Assembly (NCBI GenBank): GCA_964615375.1
Contig: CAZTOW010000001.1
Coordinates: forward strand, 62,001 to 126,000
Direction of reading: 5' to 3'
DNA length: 64,000 nt
From: CAZKWG01 sp964615375
GTDB taxonomy: Bacteria; Myxococcota_A; UBA796; CAZKWG01
Shown: positions 36,901 through 45,676 of the stretch, one piece after another
Layout: each line of letters opens with the position of its first letter
How positions within the stretch are numbered: position 1 is the first letter of the stretch
The notes under the pieces: model-generated
Told to the model about the DNA's origin: nothing
The model's database searches: none
What the model saw: the letters and a program-made list of their open reading frames with translations, nothing else
Made by a program: the position numbers and the translations under genes

Positions 36901-39695
36901 CGCGGGGCCGAGCTGGTGATGTCGGCGTCGGCCAGGACCGAGTGCCACTCCCGGCGGGAGAGCTTCGCCTCCACCTCGATCCCCGGCACCAGGGCGCCCT
37001 TGCCGTCCACCGCCACGACCTCCAGCGGGATCTGGGTCCCGCCGTCCAGCCAGCGCGGGGCCTTGACCCCCAGCACGAAGGCGGGGATGGCGTCGACCCT
37101 GGTGGTGCTGGTCACGGTGCTGGCGTCCTCGGCGGTCACGGTGGCCTCGACCACGTAGGTCCGAGGCCGGGCGTCGGGCTCGCGCGTGGGGTCGAGCGTG
37201 AGGCTGGCGCCGCCCTGGCCGTCGGTGCGGGCCTCCTGCTCCAGGCGGGCCTCCGTCTCCGAGCGGCTGGTGCCCGAGTAGCGGGCGTCCGAGGCGAACA
37301 CATAGCCGGGCCGCTCCGGCGGCTGCCAGGTGGCGGGGAAGCGGGTGACCCGCCAGCGCACCGGGCGATCGGCCAGCCGCCCGCCCGCGTAGTAGCTGGC
37401 GGTGAGCTGGACGGGGAAGGCGGCGTCGGTGGTCGCGGCCTTCGGCCCGTGCAGGGTGACCTCGAAGGTGGGGATGCGGTAGCTCTCGGTCTGGAAGCTG
37501 GTGGAGCACAGCGTCCCGCCGCCCTCCGCGGCCACGGTGACCGAGTAGCTGCCCGAGGGGCGGTCGGGCGCCTCCAGGCGCTGGTAGAGCCCGCCGTTCT
37601 CGTCGAGATCCAGCGGGAAGGTCCAGGAGTTCCCGGGCGGGCCGTTGACCGTCAGCTTGAGCGAGCCCTGGGTCGGCTTCAGCTCCCCCTCGGTCAGCGT
37701 GCGCGCCCAGGCCTGGAGGTGGACCTCCTCCTCGGGGCGGTAGACCGGGCGCTCCGTCCAGACGTGACAGAGGGTGCGCGGCGCCTCCTCGCGACCCTTG
37801 AGCGGGCGGAAGGCCCAGGAGAGCCAGCCGCTGCCGCTGGTGGACCAGTGGTTCTGCTGCCAGGTGGGCGGCGGGCTGTCCGCGTCCAGGACCAGCACGT
37901 CGTCCCCGCGCTCGACCACCACGCGCTTCGGCCGCCGGCTGCTGTCCTGCTCGCCGGGGGCGGTCCAGGTCGCGCTGCCGTCCGCGCCGGTCGTGACCCT
38001 GGCCAGCTCGCCCCAGACCTCCTCGTCGTCCGTGCTCATGCGGCCCTCCAGGCGCACGGTCGCGCCGACCACGGGCAGCCCGGTGGAGAGGGAGGTCACG
38101 TAGAAGCGCACCGCCCCCGCCTCCTCCACGGCGGTGAGGCTCAGATCGGTGACCTGCACCCGCATGTACTGGCGCCGGGTGTCCCCGCTGACGCTGCGCA
38201 CGCCCACCAGGTAGGTGCCGGGGCGGTCGGCGCCGGAGATGCGATCCAGCCAGGGTTGTAGATCCAGGCCGACGCGGGTCCGGCCCTGCGGGGGGGTGAG
38301 CTGGATCAACGTGGAGACGGGCGGGCTGCCCAGCGCGCGGATGTAGGTGGCCCGCTGGCCGCTGTTGACGTACCTCCCGGCGTCTGCGCCGGGCAGCCTG
38401 AGGTCCTGGCTCAGGTCGGGCGGGCGCTGGCCCTCGTCCACGAGCACGGGGCCGTCGCTCATGGGCCAGTAGGCCGCGTCTCTGGGATCGACCTTGTAGA
38501 TCCGCAGGTCCAGCGCGTCCTCGCCGGAGAGCTCCAGCGGGACCGTCAGCGGCCCGTAGCGCTCCAGCAGGCCCTGGCCGTCCACGAGGCGCACGTAGCG
38601 CTGGGCGGGCAGGAAGCGCACGGTGAGCCGGGTGCTCTGCTCGCCCCGCAGCGGGCGACCGCGGGTGTCCAGGATGGCGGCGGGCTGGATCTGCACGCGG
38701 TAGGCCCGGTCGGGGGCGAAGGCCCCGCGCACCACCATCCGGCTGCCCTGGAGCTGGAAGCTGAGCCCCTCCACCGGGGGCGAGATCTGGATCAGGTCGC
38801 GGGCGTCGGTGTCGCGCAGGGCGGCCGGCGTCGCCGAGAAGTCCACGACCACCGCCCGGTCCTCGCAGGTGGCCGGCGCGCTGTCGGCGAAGCTGGCCCC
38901 CTCGGGCGGCACGGGCAGGACGGAGCTGGGGCAGCCCACCCCGGAGACGCGGAAGTCGGCGGCGGTGGAGAAGCTGGCCTCGTAGCGGGCCTCCGCGCCC
39001 TCGTCACGAGAGAGGCGCAGGTGCAGGGTGGCGCGGGTGTCGGGCGGGATGGGCTCGTCCAGCAACACGGCGTAGACGAAGGTCTGGTGGGAGCCCTCGC
39101 CCTGCGCCGCTCCCACCCCCGTGTAGAGCCGCTTGACCTCGAAGTCCCCGCTGCCGCGCCAGCGCGCCGCCTCGGGGTCGAGGCCGGGCAGGGGGCGCGT
39201 CTCCAGGCGGATCATGCGGGCCAGCACGCCGGGCTCTACCGCGTCCTGGAAGCTGAGCGTGATCGTGTCCACGGGCTCCAGGCCCGCGCCGGTGGGCGTG
39301 ACGGAGAACGGCGGGTCGGAGAGCGTGGTCAGGGCCACCGTGCCGCCCCCGGCGCGCACCTGGAAGGCGCCCAGCGCGGGCCAGGGATCGGCCGGCTGGA
39401 GCTGGAGGGTCTTCGCGTCCACCCAGCGCCAGGCCCCGGGCCAGTCGGGCTCCAGGCGGACGTATCGCTCGGGGTGGTCCTCGGGGCCGGGCGTGGCGGG
39501 GCCGCGGGCCTCGGGGAAGAAGACGGTGATGGGGTCCCAGCCGCGCAGGTAGCGGTCGGGCAGGACCACCGTGCCGCTGACGGCGAAGGGGCGGCTGACG
39601 ACGGAGCGCACGTCCTTGTCGGCCATGGCGGCGCCCATCGCGAGCGCGGCGCCCATCAGGATGGCGGAGCGGGTCCGCCGGTCAAGGCTCCTCAA
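33909..39695 (-). CDS. Alpha-2-macroglobulin family protein (YfhM-like), thioester motif missing
   Basis: 1,928 residues, starting at TTG 39695 with GGAGGT about 6 bases upstream and overlapping the previous stop in TTGA. A hydrophobic N-terminus (SAILMGAALAMGAAMA) suggests export; no lipobox cysteine is present. Macroglobulin domains: TERPVYRPEEEVHLQAW (MG2-like, around 675) and LPDNLTVFKIRAKAIAG (A2M domain, around 1220). At the thioester position (around 1,440) the sequence reads RWPYGDTPALLARARGWLAL instead of the usual PYGC.EQ, so the covalent trap is absent. Bacterial macroglobulins are periplasmic protease traps; a thioester-less form would act by other means. Confidence 0.93.
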   Translation of the reverse strand: MRSLDRRTRSAILMGAALAMGAAMADKDVRSVVSRPFAVSGTVVLPDRYLRGWDPITVFFPEARGPATPGPEDHPERYVRLEPDWPGAWRWVDAKTLQLQPADPWPALGAFQVRAGGGTVALTTLSDPPFSVTPTGAGLEPVDTITLSFQDAVEPGVLARMIRLETRPLPGLDPEAARWRGSGDFEVKRLYTGVGAAQGEGSHQTFVYAVLLDEPIPPDTRATLHLRLSRDEGAEARYEASFSTAADFRVSGVGCPSSVLPVPPEGASFADSAPATCEDRAVVVDFSATPAALRDTDARDLIQISPPVEGLSFQLQGSRMVVRGAFAPDRAYRVQIQPAAILDTRGRPLRGEQSTRLTVRFLPAQRYVRLVDGQGLLERYGPLTVPLELSGEDALDLRIYKVDPRDAAYWPMSDGPVLVDEGQRPPDLSQDLRLPGADAGRYVNSGQRATYIRALGSPPVSTLIQLTPPQGRTRVGLDLQPWLDRISGADRPGTYLVGVRSVSGDTRRQYMRVQVTDLSLTAVEEAGAVRFYVTSLSTGLPVVGATVRLEGRMSTDDEEVWGELARVTTGADGSATWTAPGEQDSSRRPKRVVVERGDDVLVLDADSPPPTWQQNHWSTSGSGWLSWAFRPLKGREEAPRTLCHVWTERPVYRPEEEVHLQAWARTLTEGELKPTQGSLKLTVNGPPGNSWTFPLDLDENGGLYQRLEAPDRPSGSYSVTVAAEGGGTLCSTSFQTESYRIPTFEVTLHGPKAATTDAAFPVQLTASYYAGGRLADRPVRWRVTRFPATWQPPERPGYVFASDARYSGTSRSETEARLEQEARTDGQGGASLTLDPTREPDARPRTYVVEATVTAEDASTVTSTTRVDAIPAFVLGVKAPRWLDGGTQIPLEVVAVDGKGALVPGIEVEAKLSRREWHSVLADADITSSAPRYRTDTVDVPLGTQSFQTAATASARSFPVDRAGVYVVELSARDSLRRAQRLSVDLYVAGPDDQAWGKPQAGVFTLTPSQASYKPGDVAKIVLQSPFSTGRALAVTESPQGNKYQWIDVRGGAATLRVPIDEGWAPKIPVHVVLMRGRTEGSEPNPNTSGGGGLDLGKPSTVAAMTWLEIEPVERKLAVTLSNPARALPGETVPITVKLSTPDGRPTSGEVALWLVDGAVLALGREARLDPLPSFLHAMSSRLLFRDTRNLAYGRIPFPSAPGGDGGEEGGLLERMALRKDMKPVPYYEPHLKVGSSGSATVKVKLPDNLTVFKIRAKAIAGPDRFGAGSSEIAVRQPVVVQPSLPRFARPGDRFVASAVGRVVEGAAGEGSAEIRAEGLEVRGAKTAKLALDLERPALARFEIVVPTPTYDAEGRLVGAQATVRLGVQRAADGAGDAVETTLPIRDDRVAQLSRQTLALVSGAPTVVPAAPAARPGSLRRALVASDVPGVSQAAGAAASLVRWPYGDTPALLARARGWLALDALRDVLSPGATASRAAEAVHEATELLAQRVDGRGLVAAFPGADGRVWLTADAYQLLVEARAAGMQVPPTLLLRLSESLQRSLRSDVGVCLSGEEQVERSLALLALARGGRLDGGYFAELMRTAQISNLDGVAAILRAGLAGAPADRTRALSLLPMLQSAIVTRLEAGREVYDHLQGQRPRDSRILGSEARTLATLVRALQEAAPEDPKLAVAREALLRVGGADGWGSPTADAEAIMALVERLEAPPVRPWTLTYSEGGRESRLIAEERSIVSALSAGAGELKLHSTDAPALQVWVETRWLPAEDGANAKAEAAGFVVERTLERVGSKGEPGEREALDAPGRALPLKVGDIVEDHVSIVSPKERGYVAVVVPLAAGLELMNPRLSTSPPEARPRATPSVRPTWEDWRDDEVVYYFETLPAGTLTLAFRARATFAGSFVQPPARVELLEDRAVRGSSNGARVEISGS

Positions 39696-42600
39696 AACGC
39701 ACCTCCGGTGTCCATCTCACCCTCGTCCTCGATCTCGGGCGCGCCCGTGTCGCCCTCGTTGGCGTCCCAGCCCCGGTCGAAGAGGGGCCCGATCTCCTCG
39801 TCGTCGGCGGGCGGTCGCTCCAGGAGGCGTCCGCTCGCCCGCGCGTACTCCTGGACCACCTCCGGCGGGGCCGGGGCCCGGGGCGGGGTCCGACCGGCCA
39901 CCACCGGGCGCGCCGTGACGGGGCCGCCCTGGGCGTCGGCGTGGATCACCAGCCAGCTCCGCCCGGCGGGGAGGGTCAGCTCCTCCACCAGGCCCGCGCC
40001 CAGCCGCGCGCCGTCCGGGCCGAGCACCAGGGCCCGCGCCCCCTCCGGCGAGGCCCGCACGCCCAGGGCCAGGCGCGTGGGCTCCTTCAGATCGACGGCG
40101 TAGGCCCGGCGCTCTCCGGGGGCCAGCAGGGTGGGCTCACCGGCGCCCTCGGCGGGGAGCGTCGCCTGCTGGACGGGCTGGAGCACGGCCTCCCCCCACA
40201 GCGGCGGGCCGCCCAGGCTGCGCAGCACGAGGGTTTGACTCTCCTGTTTGACAAGTACGTCAAACATACCTGTAGAGTCCGGGAAGAGCAGGGTGGAGCG
40301 CCCGTCTGCGCCAGTCGTGATCAGCGCCGCCGCGCCCGGGGCGAAGAGGGACAGCGGCCCGGCCTCGCCCGCCGGCAGGCGCAGCGCCGTGGCCTCTCCG
40401 CGGAGGGGGACGCGCCCCTCGCGCGTGTTCAGCTTGACCGGCTCGGCGCCTTCGGAGAGCAGGGCGGCGGCGAGCTCGCCCGGGGCCTCGCGCCAGAGGG
40501 CCAGCGGCCCGGCCCCATGACGCACGCGCACCGACCAGGTCCCCTCGGGCAGGGTGAGCGCGCCCTCGCCAGAGAGCACGCCGCCAGGGCCGGTGGCCAC
40601 CAGCTCCTCCGCCCCGCTGGCGTGCAGGGTGCCCGCGCCCATCTCCAGGGCCAGCAGGCCCGCGCCCGGGTTCACCACGCGGACCAGGGCGCCCGCGCCG
40701 AGCGCGCCGGTCTCCCGCGCCGAGAGGGCCGCGACGGCGCCCGTGGGGTTGGCGATCACCAGGGTGGATGCGCCGGCGTCCAGGGTCAGCGCCAGCCCCT
40801 CAGGACCGGCGTCGAAGGTCGTGGATCGCTCCCCGCGCTCGGCGCGCAGCACCAGCCCCGGGGACAGCGTGAGCGCCAGCGGGCGGGCGGCCCCGAGCTC
40901 CAGGCGCAGGACCTCGCCCCTCGCGATCTGCCCGGACCAGGGCAGCTTCACGGAGAGCGTGCGGGCCTGGGCGAGGGGCTGGAGCGCGGCGCGCAGCGTG
41001 AGCGGCGCCGTGCTGCCGTCGTCGAGCAGGGTGGCGGCCTCCCCCGCGGAGAGCAGGAGGGTGGCGTCGCCGCCCACGCCGCGCGGGCGGGCCTCGGCGA
41101 AGCAGGGGCGCACACACCCGAGCTGGGGCGGGCGGGTGGCGGCGCTGAGGCGGAGGATGGCGGGCGTGCCCGGGGCGCTCAGGCGTGCGCCGGGGAAGGC
41201 GGCGATCTCCTGCTCCTGGGGGCCGAGGCGGGCGGCCTGGAGGGCGGGCTTCCCGGCGCCGAAGAGGTCGAGGGCGACCGCCCAGAGGGGGCCTCCCGCG
41301 GCGACGCGCTCGCCCTCGGGGGCCGCGCAGGCCTGGCCGGAGACGGCGCAGATCCGCGTCCCGGCGGGCCCCTGGAGCGAGAGCAGGCCGCCCTCGCCGC
41401 GCGCGAGCTGCACCTTCGGCGCCGCCTCCCCCAGGCTGAGCCCGCTCTGCGGGCGACCCACGGCCAGACGGGCGGTGGCGGGGATCCCTCGGCGGTCGAG
41501 GCTCCACAGCCGGAGCTGCAGGCGGGCGGGGCCCAGGGCCGCGACCCAGGGTGCCCGCCCGGCGTCGGTGGTGAGGGTCTTCCAGCCCTGCCCGCTGGCG
41601 CCGTCGAGCGCGACCTCGAGGTTCTCGGCGCTGCTGGCCTGGAAGACGAGGAGCTCACCCTCGGCGAGCGTGATCTCCCGGCGCTCGCCGTCACCGTCGG
41701 GCGTGAGCGTCCAGGTCCCGGGCCGGGCCGCGCCGCCGTCGGTGGGGCGCTGGCGCGTCATGCTCACCCGGGCCGAGGTCCAGCGGCTCGCGTCGACGGG
41801 GCTGAGCCAGAGCGTGTAGGCCCCGGGCTCCAGGGCGGCGGTGTGCGAGAAGTCCCAGGTCCCGGGCTGATCGTCCGCGCTCCACACGACGCGGCCCTGG
41901 GCGTCGCTCAGCCGGGCGCGCAGGTCGCCGCTGGCCACGCTGGAGAGGGTGTAGAGCCCGCGCTCGCCCACCAGGACGGGCCGCTCGCCCGGGGCGGAGG
42001 TGGAGAGCTCGGCCCCGGCCACCAGCGCGCCGGGTGTGAGGCGGAGCTTGTAGGGGAGGCCGTTGTCCACCGTGGAGGCTCGGAGCTCCAGGCGCCAGGA
42101 GCCGGCCTCCAACGTTCCCTCCCAGCCGCTGCGCAGCCCCTCGAGGGGGGAGCCGGTGGCGGGGACCAGGCGGCCCTCCATCCCGGAGCTCCACGAGAGC
42201 GAGATCGGGGCGCGGGCGGCGAGATCGAAGCTCCAGACGTCGGCGTCGCGGGCGGCCTTCGGGTCGGCGGGCTCCCACCAGATGTGTTCTGCGCTCTGGC
42301 CCAGGCTGAGCGCGAAGGGGCCGTGGCCCTCGGGCAGGGCCGGGCGGTCCAGGCGGCGCAGCTCGGCGCGGACCTGGGCGTCGCCCTGCAGGGGCAGCAC
42401 GGTGAGCGCGTAGGTGCCGGGATCGAGGCGGAGATCGTCCAGCGGCTCCCCGGCGGGGAAGAGGGGCCAGCCGTCCTGGTCGGCGAGGCGCAGGGTCGGC
42501 TGGAGCCCGGGGGCCTCGATGTTCAGGGCGTAGCTGCCCTTCTCCGCGACCTCCACGAGGAAGGAGAGGCCGGAGCCCGCGGGGAGCTCGGCCCGCGCGG

Positions 42601-44824
42601 GGAGCCCCGGGCGCAGCGCGCCGCCCTCGAGCTCGGGGAGGCGGCGCATCCGCAGGCCGTAGTGGCCGGCGCTCGAGCTTCGGGCGTTGAGGTCCAGCAC
42701 CAGCTCGCCGGGCAAGAGCTCGGCGTCCAGCTGTACATTCCGGCCGGTGCCGTTGGCGCTGGCCAGGGCCCGGCGCTGCCCCGCCCGGTCGCTGAGCGTG
42801 CCGGAGAGGGCCAGCAGCCCGGTGCTCTCCACCCGCCAGAGCCCGCGCTCGGGGATCACGACCCGCCACTGGGTGGCGGCGTTCGAGGTCAGATCTCCGC
42901 TGACGGCCTCGCGCACCGTGAGGCGGGGGAGGCGGTCTTCGCCGGGGCGCAGGTCGGCGGGCGCGCTGGGCCGGGGCGCGGGGGGCAGCGGCCCGATGGA
43001 GGTGACGATGGCGGTGCCCCCGCGGTTGTGGACGCGCAGCCGGCGCGCGGAGCTGCCCACGGTGACCTGGGGCGTGGCGTCGCCCTCGTCGAGGGAGAGC
43101 AGCAGCCCCTCGACGTCCGTCTGGATGACCGTCGCCTGCTCGGCGCGGACGCTGATCTCGACGTGCTCTCCGGCCCCCACCACCACAGGCAGCGGCTCGG
43201 AGAGCAGCGCGGGGAGCGGCCGGGTCACGATGCCCGTGCCGACGCCGGAGATCGGGGCGAGGTGCACCGTCAGATCCTTGCCGCGCTCGGGCGTCAGCGC
43301 GGGGAAGCGCGCGGCGACCAGGGGGCGCGACAGGGTCTGGGGGGTGGGGGCGCCCTCGGGGGCCATGACCAGCTCGATGACGCCGGGCTCGGCGGGGATC
43401 AGGTCCACGCGCTGCAGGCCCACGGGAAGCTCGATGGCGACGCGATCCGGGGCCGGCTCCATCACCTTGAAGCCCGGGCCGTCAGAGCCCTCCGAGAGCG
43501 GGCTGACCCGGATCTTCAGGCCCGCGGCCTCGAAGCGCCAGCGGCCGGCGCTCTGCACGTCGACATAGAGGCTGGAGGGGCCGCGCAGGTTGAAGCGGCG
43601 GCGGTAGGGGCGGTCCTCCGAGAGCGGCACGGCGGAGGCGGCTACAACCGTGGATGGAGCTCCGACCCCGCCGCGCAGGATGGCGATGCCGGTCTGGTCG
43701 AGCTCATCGTCCGGGTTGGCCGCAGGGTAGCTGGACACCCACACGGGGCCGTTGCCGGTGATCCGCGCGGTGCCGGCGGAGGTGTAGCGCTGGAGCCGGT
43801 AAGCCTGGCCGGGCGCGCCGCGCACCTCCACGAGCTGGGGGGAGCCCCGGAGCGAGACGGCGGCGACGAGCTCACGCGACTCCGGCAGAACGCCGGCGTG
43901 GGCGAGGGTGGAGCCGCCGGGGCCGGCGGCGCTCCAGCCGCGGATGTCCAGGCTGGCGGCGCCGGGGCTCAACAGCTCCAGGCGGGCGATCCCGGCGGAG
44001 GAGACCAGGAAGCGCTCGATCCCGAAGGGAGAGATCGTGCGCGTGACGCGGCTGCCCTCGGCCAGGGTGCCCACGCCGCGTCGGATCCACATCGGCTCCG
44101 CGCCGCCGCCGTCCCCTCGGGGGCGGGCGGGTCCGCCGGAGGCGACGACGCGGTAGAGCCCGGCCTCCAGGCGCGCGGATAGGGTGCAGCGGCCGAGCTG
44201 GTTGCCGTCCACGTCGGCGAGCGTGTCGCAGCGGGGCGGGGCGTTGACCGACCAGCTCCCGTCGCGCCACAGCCGCAGATCGGTGAGGCTGCGCCCGGCG
44301 GCGTCCACCACCACCGGCAGGGTGCCGTCCGTGCGCACCCACCAGCTTCGCTCCTCCAGATCGCGCAGCGTGCCCTCCGCCAGCGCGCCATCCAGGAGCT
44401 CGGGGGCGGGGTCGTGCTGCTCCACGTAGGGGCGGACCTCCACGCGCACCGCGCCGAGGCCGTCCTTGGGGCTCTGGAGCCGCACCCGGTAGGCGCCCGG
44501 CTCCAGCACGGCGTCGATGCGGCCCTGGCGCACCCCAGGCTCGCCGTCGCTGGCGATGGGCCCGGCGATGCGGTCGACGAGGGTGATGGCGCTGCCCGAG
44601 CCGCCGACCGCCAGGAAGGCGTAGCGGCCGAAGCGCGGGATCTGCACGTCGATGTGCTGCTGGCCGGTCGCGGGGACCGTGGCGGGCGTCGCCAGCGGGG
44701 CGCTGGACGGCTCGGGCGCCGGAGGGGCGGCCGGCGCGCTCGCGTGGAGCCAGGTCGCGCCGAGCGCGAGCGCGAGCGTGAGAAACACGCCCGCCCGAAG
44801 GCGAGAGAGGGTGGGCACGGACAT
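39692..44824 (-). CDS. Giant secreted protein of unknown family, first gene of envelope operon
   Basis: 1,710 residues from ATG 44824 (GGAGCGCTC before it). The signal peptide is ARAGVFLTLALALGATWLHAS. No known family; the sequence is a long series of beta-rich modules with repeated phrases such as LEPGAYRVRLQSP, LDPGTYALTVLPL and LEAGLYRVVAS, resembling sandwich or PPC-type domains. Few cysteines are present. The C-terminus is acidic (EIEDEGEMDTGGAF). It overlaps the macroglobulin gene in TTGA, so the three genes are translationally coupled. The protein is probably periplasmic or surface-exposed and functionally linked to macroglobulin and PBP1C. Confidence 0.8.
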   Translation of the reverse strand: MSVPTLSRLRAGVFLTLALALGATWLHASAPAAPPAPEPSSAPLATPATVPATGQQHIDVQIPRFGRYAFLAVGGSGSAITLVDRIAGPIASDGEPGVRQGRIDAVLEPGAYRVRLQSPKDGLGAVRVEVRPYVEQHDPAPELLDGALAEGTLRDLEERSWWVRTDGTLPVVVDAAGRSLTDLRLWRDGSWSVNAPPRCDTLADVDGNQLGRCTLSARLEAGLYRVVASGGPARPRGDGGGAEPMWIRRGVGTLAEGSRVTRTISPFGIERFLVSSAGIARLELLSPGAASLDIRGWSAAGPGGSTLAHAGVLPESRELVAAVSLRGSPQLVEVRGAPGQAYRLQRYTSAGTARITGNGPVWVSSYPAANPDDELDQTGIAILRGGVGAPSTVVAASAVPLSEDRPYRRRFNLRGPSSLYVDVQSAGRWRFEAAGLKIRVSPLSEGSDGPGFKVMEPAPDRVAIELPVGLQRVDLIPAEPGVIELVMAPEGAPTPQTLSRPLVAARFPALTPERGKDLTVHLAPISGVGTGIVTRPLPALLSEPLPVVVGAGEHVEISVRAEQATVIQTDVEGLLLSLDEGDATPQVTVGSSARRLRVHNRGGTAIVTSIGPLPPAPRPSAPADLRPGEDRLPRLTVREAVSGDLTSNAATQWRVVIPERGLWRVESTGLLALSGTLSDRAGQRRALASANGTGRNVQLDAELLPGELVLDLNARSSSAGHYGLRMRRLPELEGGALRPGLPARAELPAGSGLSFLVEVAEKGSYALNIEAPGLQPTLRLADQDGWPLFPAGEPLDDLRLDPGTYALTVLPLQGDAQVRAELRRLDRPALPEGHGPFALSLGQSAEHIWWEPADPKAARDADVWSFDLAARAPISLSWSSGMEGRLVPATGSPLEGLRSGWEGTLEAGSWRLELRASTVDNGLPYKLRLTPGALVAGAELSTSAPGERPVLVGERGLYTLSSVASGDLRARLSDAQGRVVWSADDQPGTWDFSHTAALEPGAYTLWLSPVDASRWTSARVSMTRQRPTDGGAARPGTWTLTPDGDGERREITLAEGELLVFQASSAENLEVALDGASGQGWKTLTTDAGRAPWVAALGPARLQLRLWSLDRRGIPATARLAVGRPQSGLSLGEAAPKVQLARGEGGLLSLQGPAGTRICAVSGQACAAPEGERVAAGGPLWAVALDLFGAGKPALQAARLGPQEQEIAAFPGARLSAPGTPAILRLSAATRPPQLGCVRPCFAEARPRGVGGDATLLLSAGEAATLLDDGSTAPLTLRAALQPLAQARTLSVKLPWSGQIARGEVLRLELGAARPLALTLSPGLVLRAERGERSTTFDAGPEGLALTLDAGASTLVIANPTGAVAALSARETGALGAGALVRVVNPGAGLLALEMGAGTLHASGAEELVATGPGGVLSGEGALTLPEGTWSVRVRHGAGPLALWREAPGELAAALLSEGAEPVKLNTREGRVPLRGEATALRLPAGEAGPLSLFAPGAAALITTGADGRSTLLFPDSTGMFDVLVKQESQTLVLRSLGGPPLWGEAVLQPVQQATLPAEGAGEPTLLAPGERRAYAVDLKEPTRLALGVRASPEGARALVLGPDGARLGAGLVEELTLPAGRSWLVIHADAQGGPVTARPVVAGRTPPRAPAPPEVVQEYARASGRLLERPPADDEEIGPLFDRGWDANEGDTGAPEIEDEGEMDTGGAF

Positions 44825-44885
44825 GAGCGCTCCGACAGGAGATCGGAGCTTAGCAAAAAGCGGGCCAGCTCACGCGAGCGTCGCC

Positions 44886-44928
44886 GCGAATCGTAGCGAC
44901 GCTTTGTAGCAGCGCCGCTACGATTCGC
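44886..44928. promoter_or_regulatory. Long perfect inverted repeat upstream of the envelope operon
   Basis: GCGAATCGTAGCG (44886-44898) and its exact reverse complement CGCTACGATTCGC (44916-44928) flank a 17-base loop. It lies 62-104 bases upstream of the giant-protein start and 10 bases after the end of the frameshifted gene. It could be an operator or a hairpin terminator for the upstream gene; there is no U-tract in either direction. Confidence 0.45.
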
Positions 44929-44937
44929 AGCGGGGGG

Positions 44938-45190
44938 TCATTGCATGGCCTGGGCGAGCCCGCGGAAGACGCCCGAGGCGAAGCCGCCACCCAGGTAGAG
45001 CGCGATGATCAGGTTCTTGTTCTCGTGCTCGAACTTGGTGAAAGCGTAGTAGATGCCATAGCAGGGCACGCAGAGCGTCAGCAGGCCCTCGGTGGTGCTC
45101 TTCTTGAAGGCGTGGATGAGCAGCAGGACGTGGCAGACGAAGGCAGCCGAGGCTGCACGCGAGGCCCAGCAGGCTGAGGACGGTGGACAT
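44938..45190 (-). pseudogene. Small membrane protein gene broken by a frameshift (or sequence error)
   Basis: A strong start (ATG 45190 with GGAG upstream) opens MSTVLSLLGLACS, a hydrophobic beginning. In that frame the product then turns into an Arg/His/Pro-rich sequence. In the neighbouring frame, from about 45150 to 44938, a convincing membrane protein continues: ASAAFVCHVLLLIHAFKKST, LTLCVPCYGIYYAFTKFEH and LIIALYLGGGFASGVF. A one-base deletion around 45140-45155 would join the two into a protein of about 83 residues. It could be a true pseudogene or an assembly error. Confidence 0.6.
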
Positions 45191-45218
45191 GGGTGGAGAC
45201 TCCTGAGTTTGGCGAGCG

Positions 45219-45626
45219 TCACACGGGGGGTAGAGCCCCCGGCCACAGGATGGTCAGCCCGAGGCGGATCATCCCGTAGGCGATGAAAGCGTACACGACG
45301 GAGAGGTAGAGCGGCCTCGCGACGGCGTCGTGACGCAGGAGCCACCCATGGATCCGTTCACGCCGCCTCGGACCCATCACGAGGAAGGAAGCCATCAACA
45401 CGGCGCCGACGAAGAAGAGCGGCCCGAAGGGGTGGTAACGAAACGCCTTCGTCAGCTCGAGGTGCGCGAGGCAGGCGAAGCTGCGCGTGAGCCCACAGCC
45501 GGGGCAGGGCAGGCCCGTCAGGTTCTTGAACAGACACAGATCAAAGCCGACCCCGTCCGGCGGGATGAGCGGGGACAGGGCCAGCACGAAGGCGGCGAAG
45601 GGAGGGTTGTAGCGGTGCAGCAGCAC
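45219..45626 (-). CDS. DUF2752 family membrane protein
   Basis: About 135 residues from GTG 45626; the frame can extend to GTG 45731 but that overlaps the upstream lipoprotein by 55 bases. The DUF2752 signature is clear: CLFKNLTGLPCPGCGLTRSF and HLELTKAFRYHPFGPLFF. Three hydrophobic segments: FAAFVLALSPLIP, FGPLFFVGAVLMASFLVM and LYLSVVYAFIAYGMI. Function of the family is unknown; the CPGCG motif could bind a metal. The downstream small gene is the frameshifted membrane protein, 28 bases away. Confidence 0.85.
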   Translation of the reverse strand: MLLHRYNPPFAAFVLALSPLIPPDGVGFDLCLFKNLTGLPCPGCGLTRSFACLAHLELTKAFRYHPFGPLFFVGAVLMASFLVMGPRRRERIHGWLLRHDAVARPLYLSVVYAFIAYGMIRLGLTILWPGALPPV

Positions 45627-45676
45627 GTCGGCCGCCCGCCAGGCCCCCTCCCGCGCCTGGGGCGCGCTCGCTTCGC

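Noticed and set aside
33639..38261. A 1,540-residue open frame on the plus strand, opposite the macroglobulin and pbpC genes
   Set aside because: It is rich in Arg, Gly, His and Ala with no domain pattern, as expected for the antisense of GC-rich coding DNA; the minus-strand genes have clear motifs.
39941..44182. A 1,413-residue open frame on the plus strand, opposite the giant protein
   Set aside because: Low-complexity Gly/Arg/Ala sequence without start context; a shadow of the minus-strand frame.
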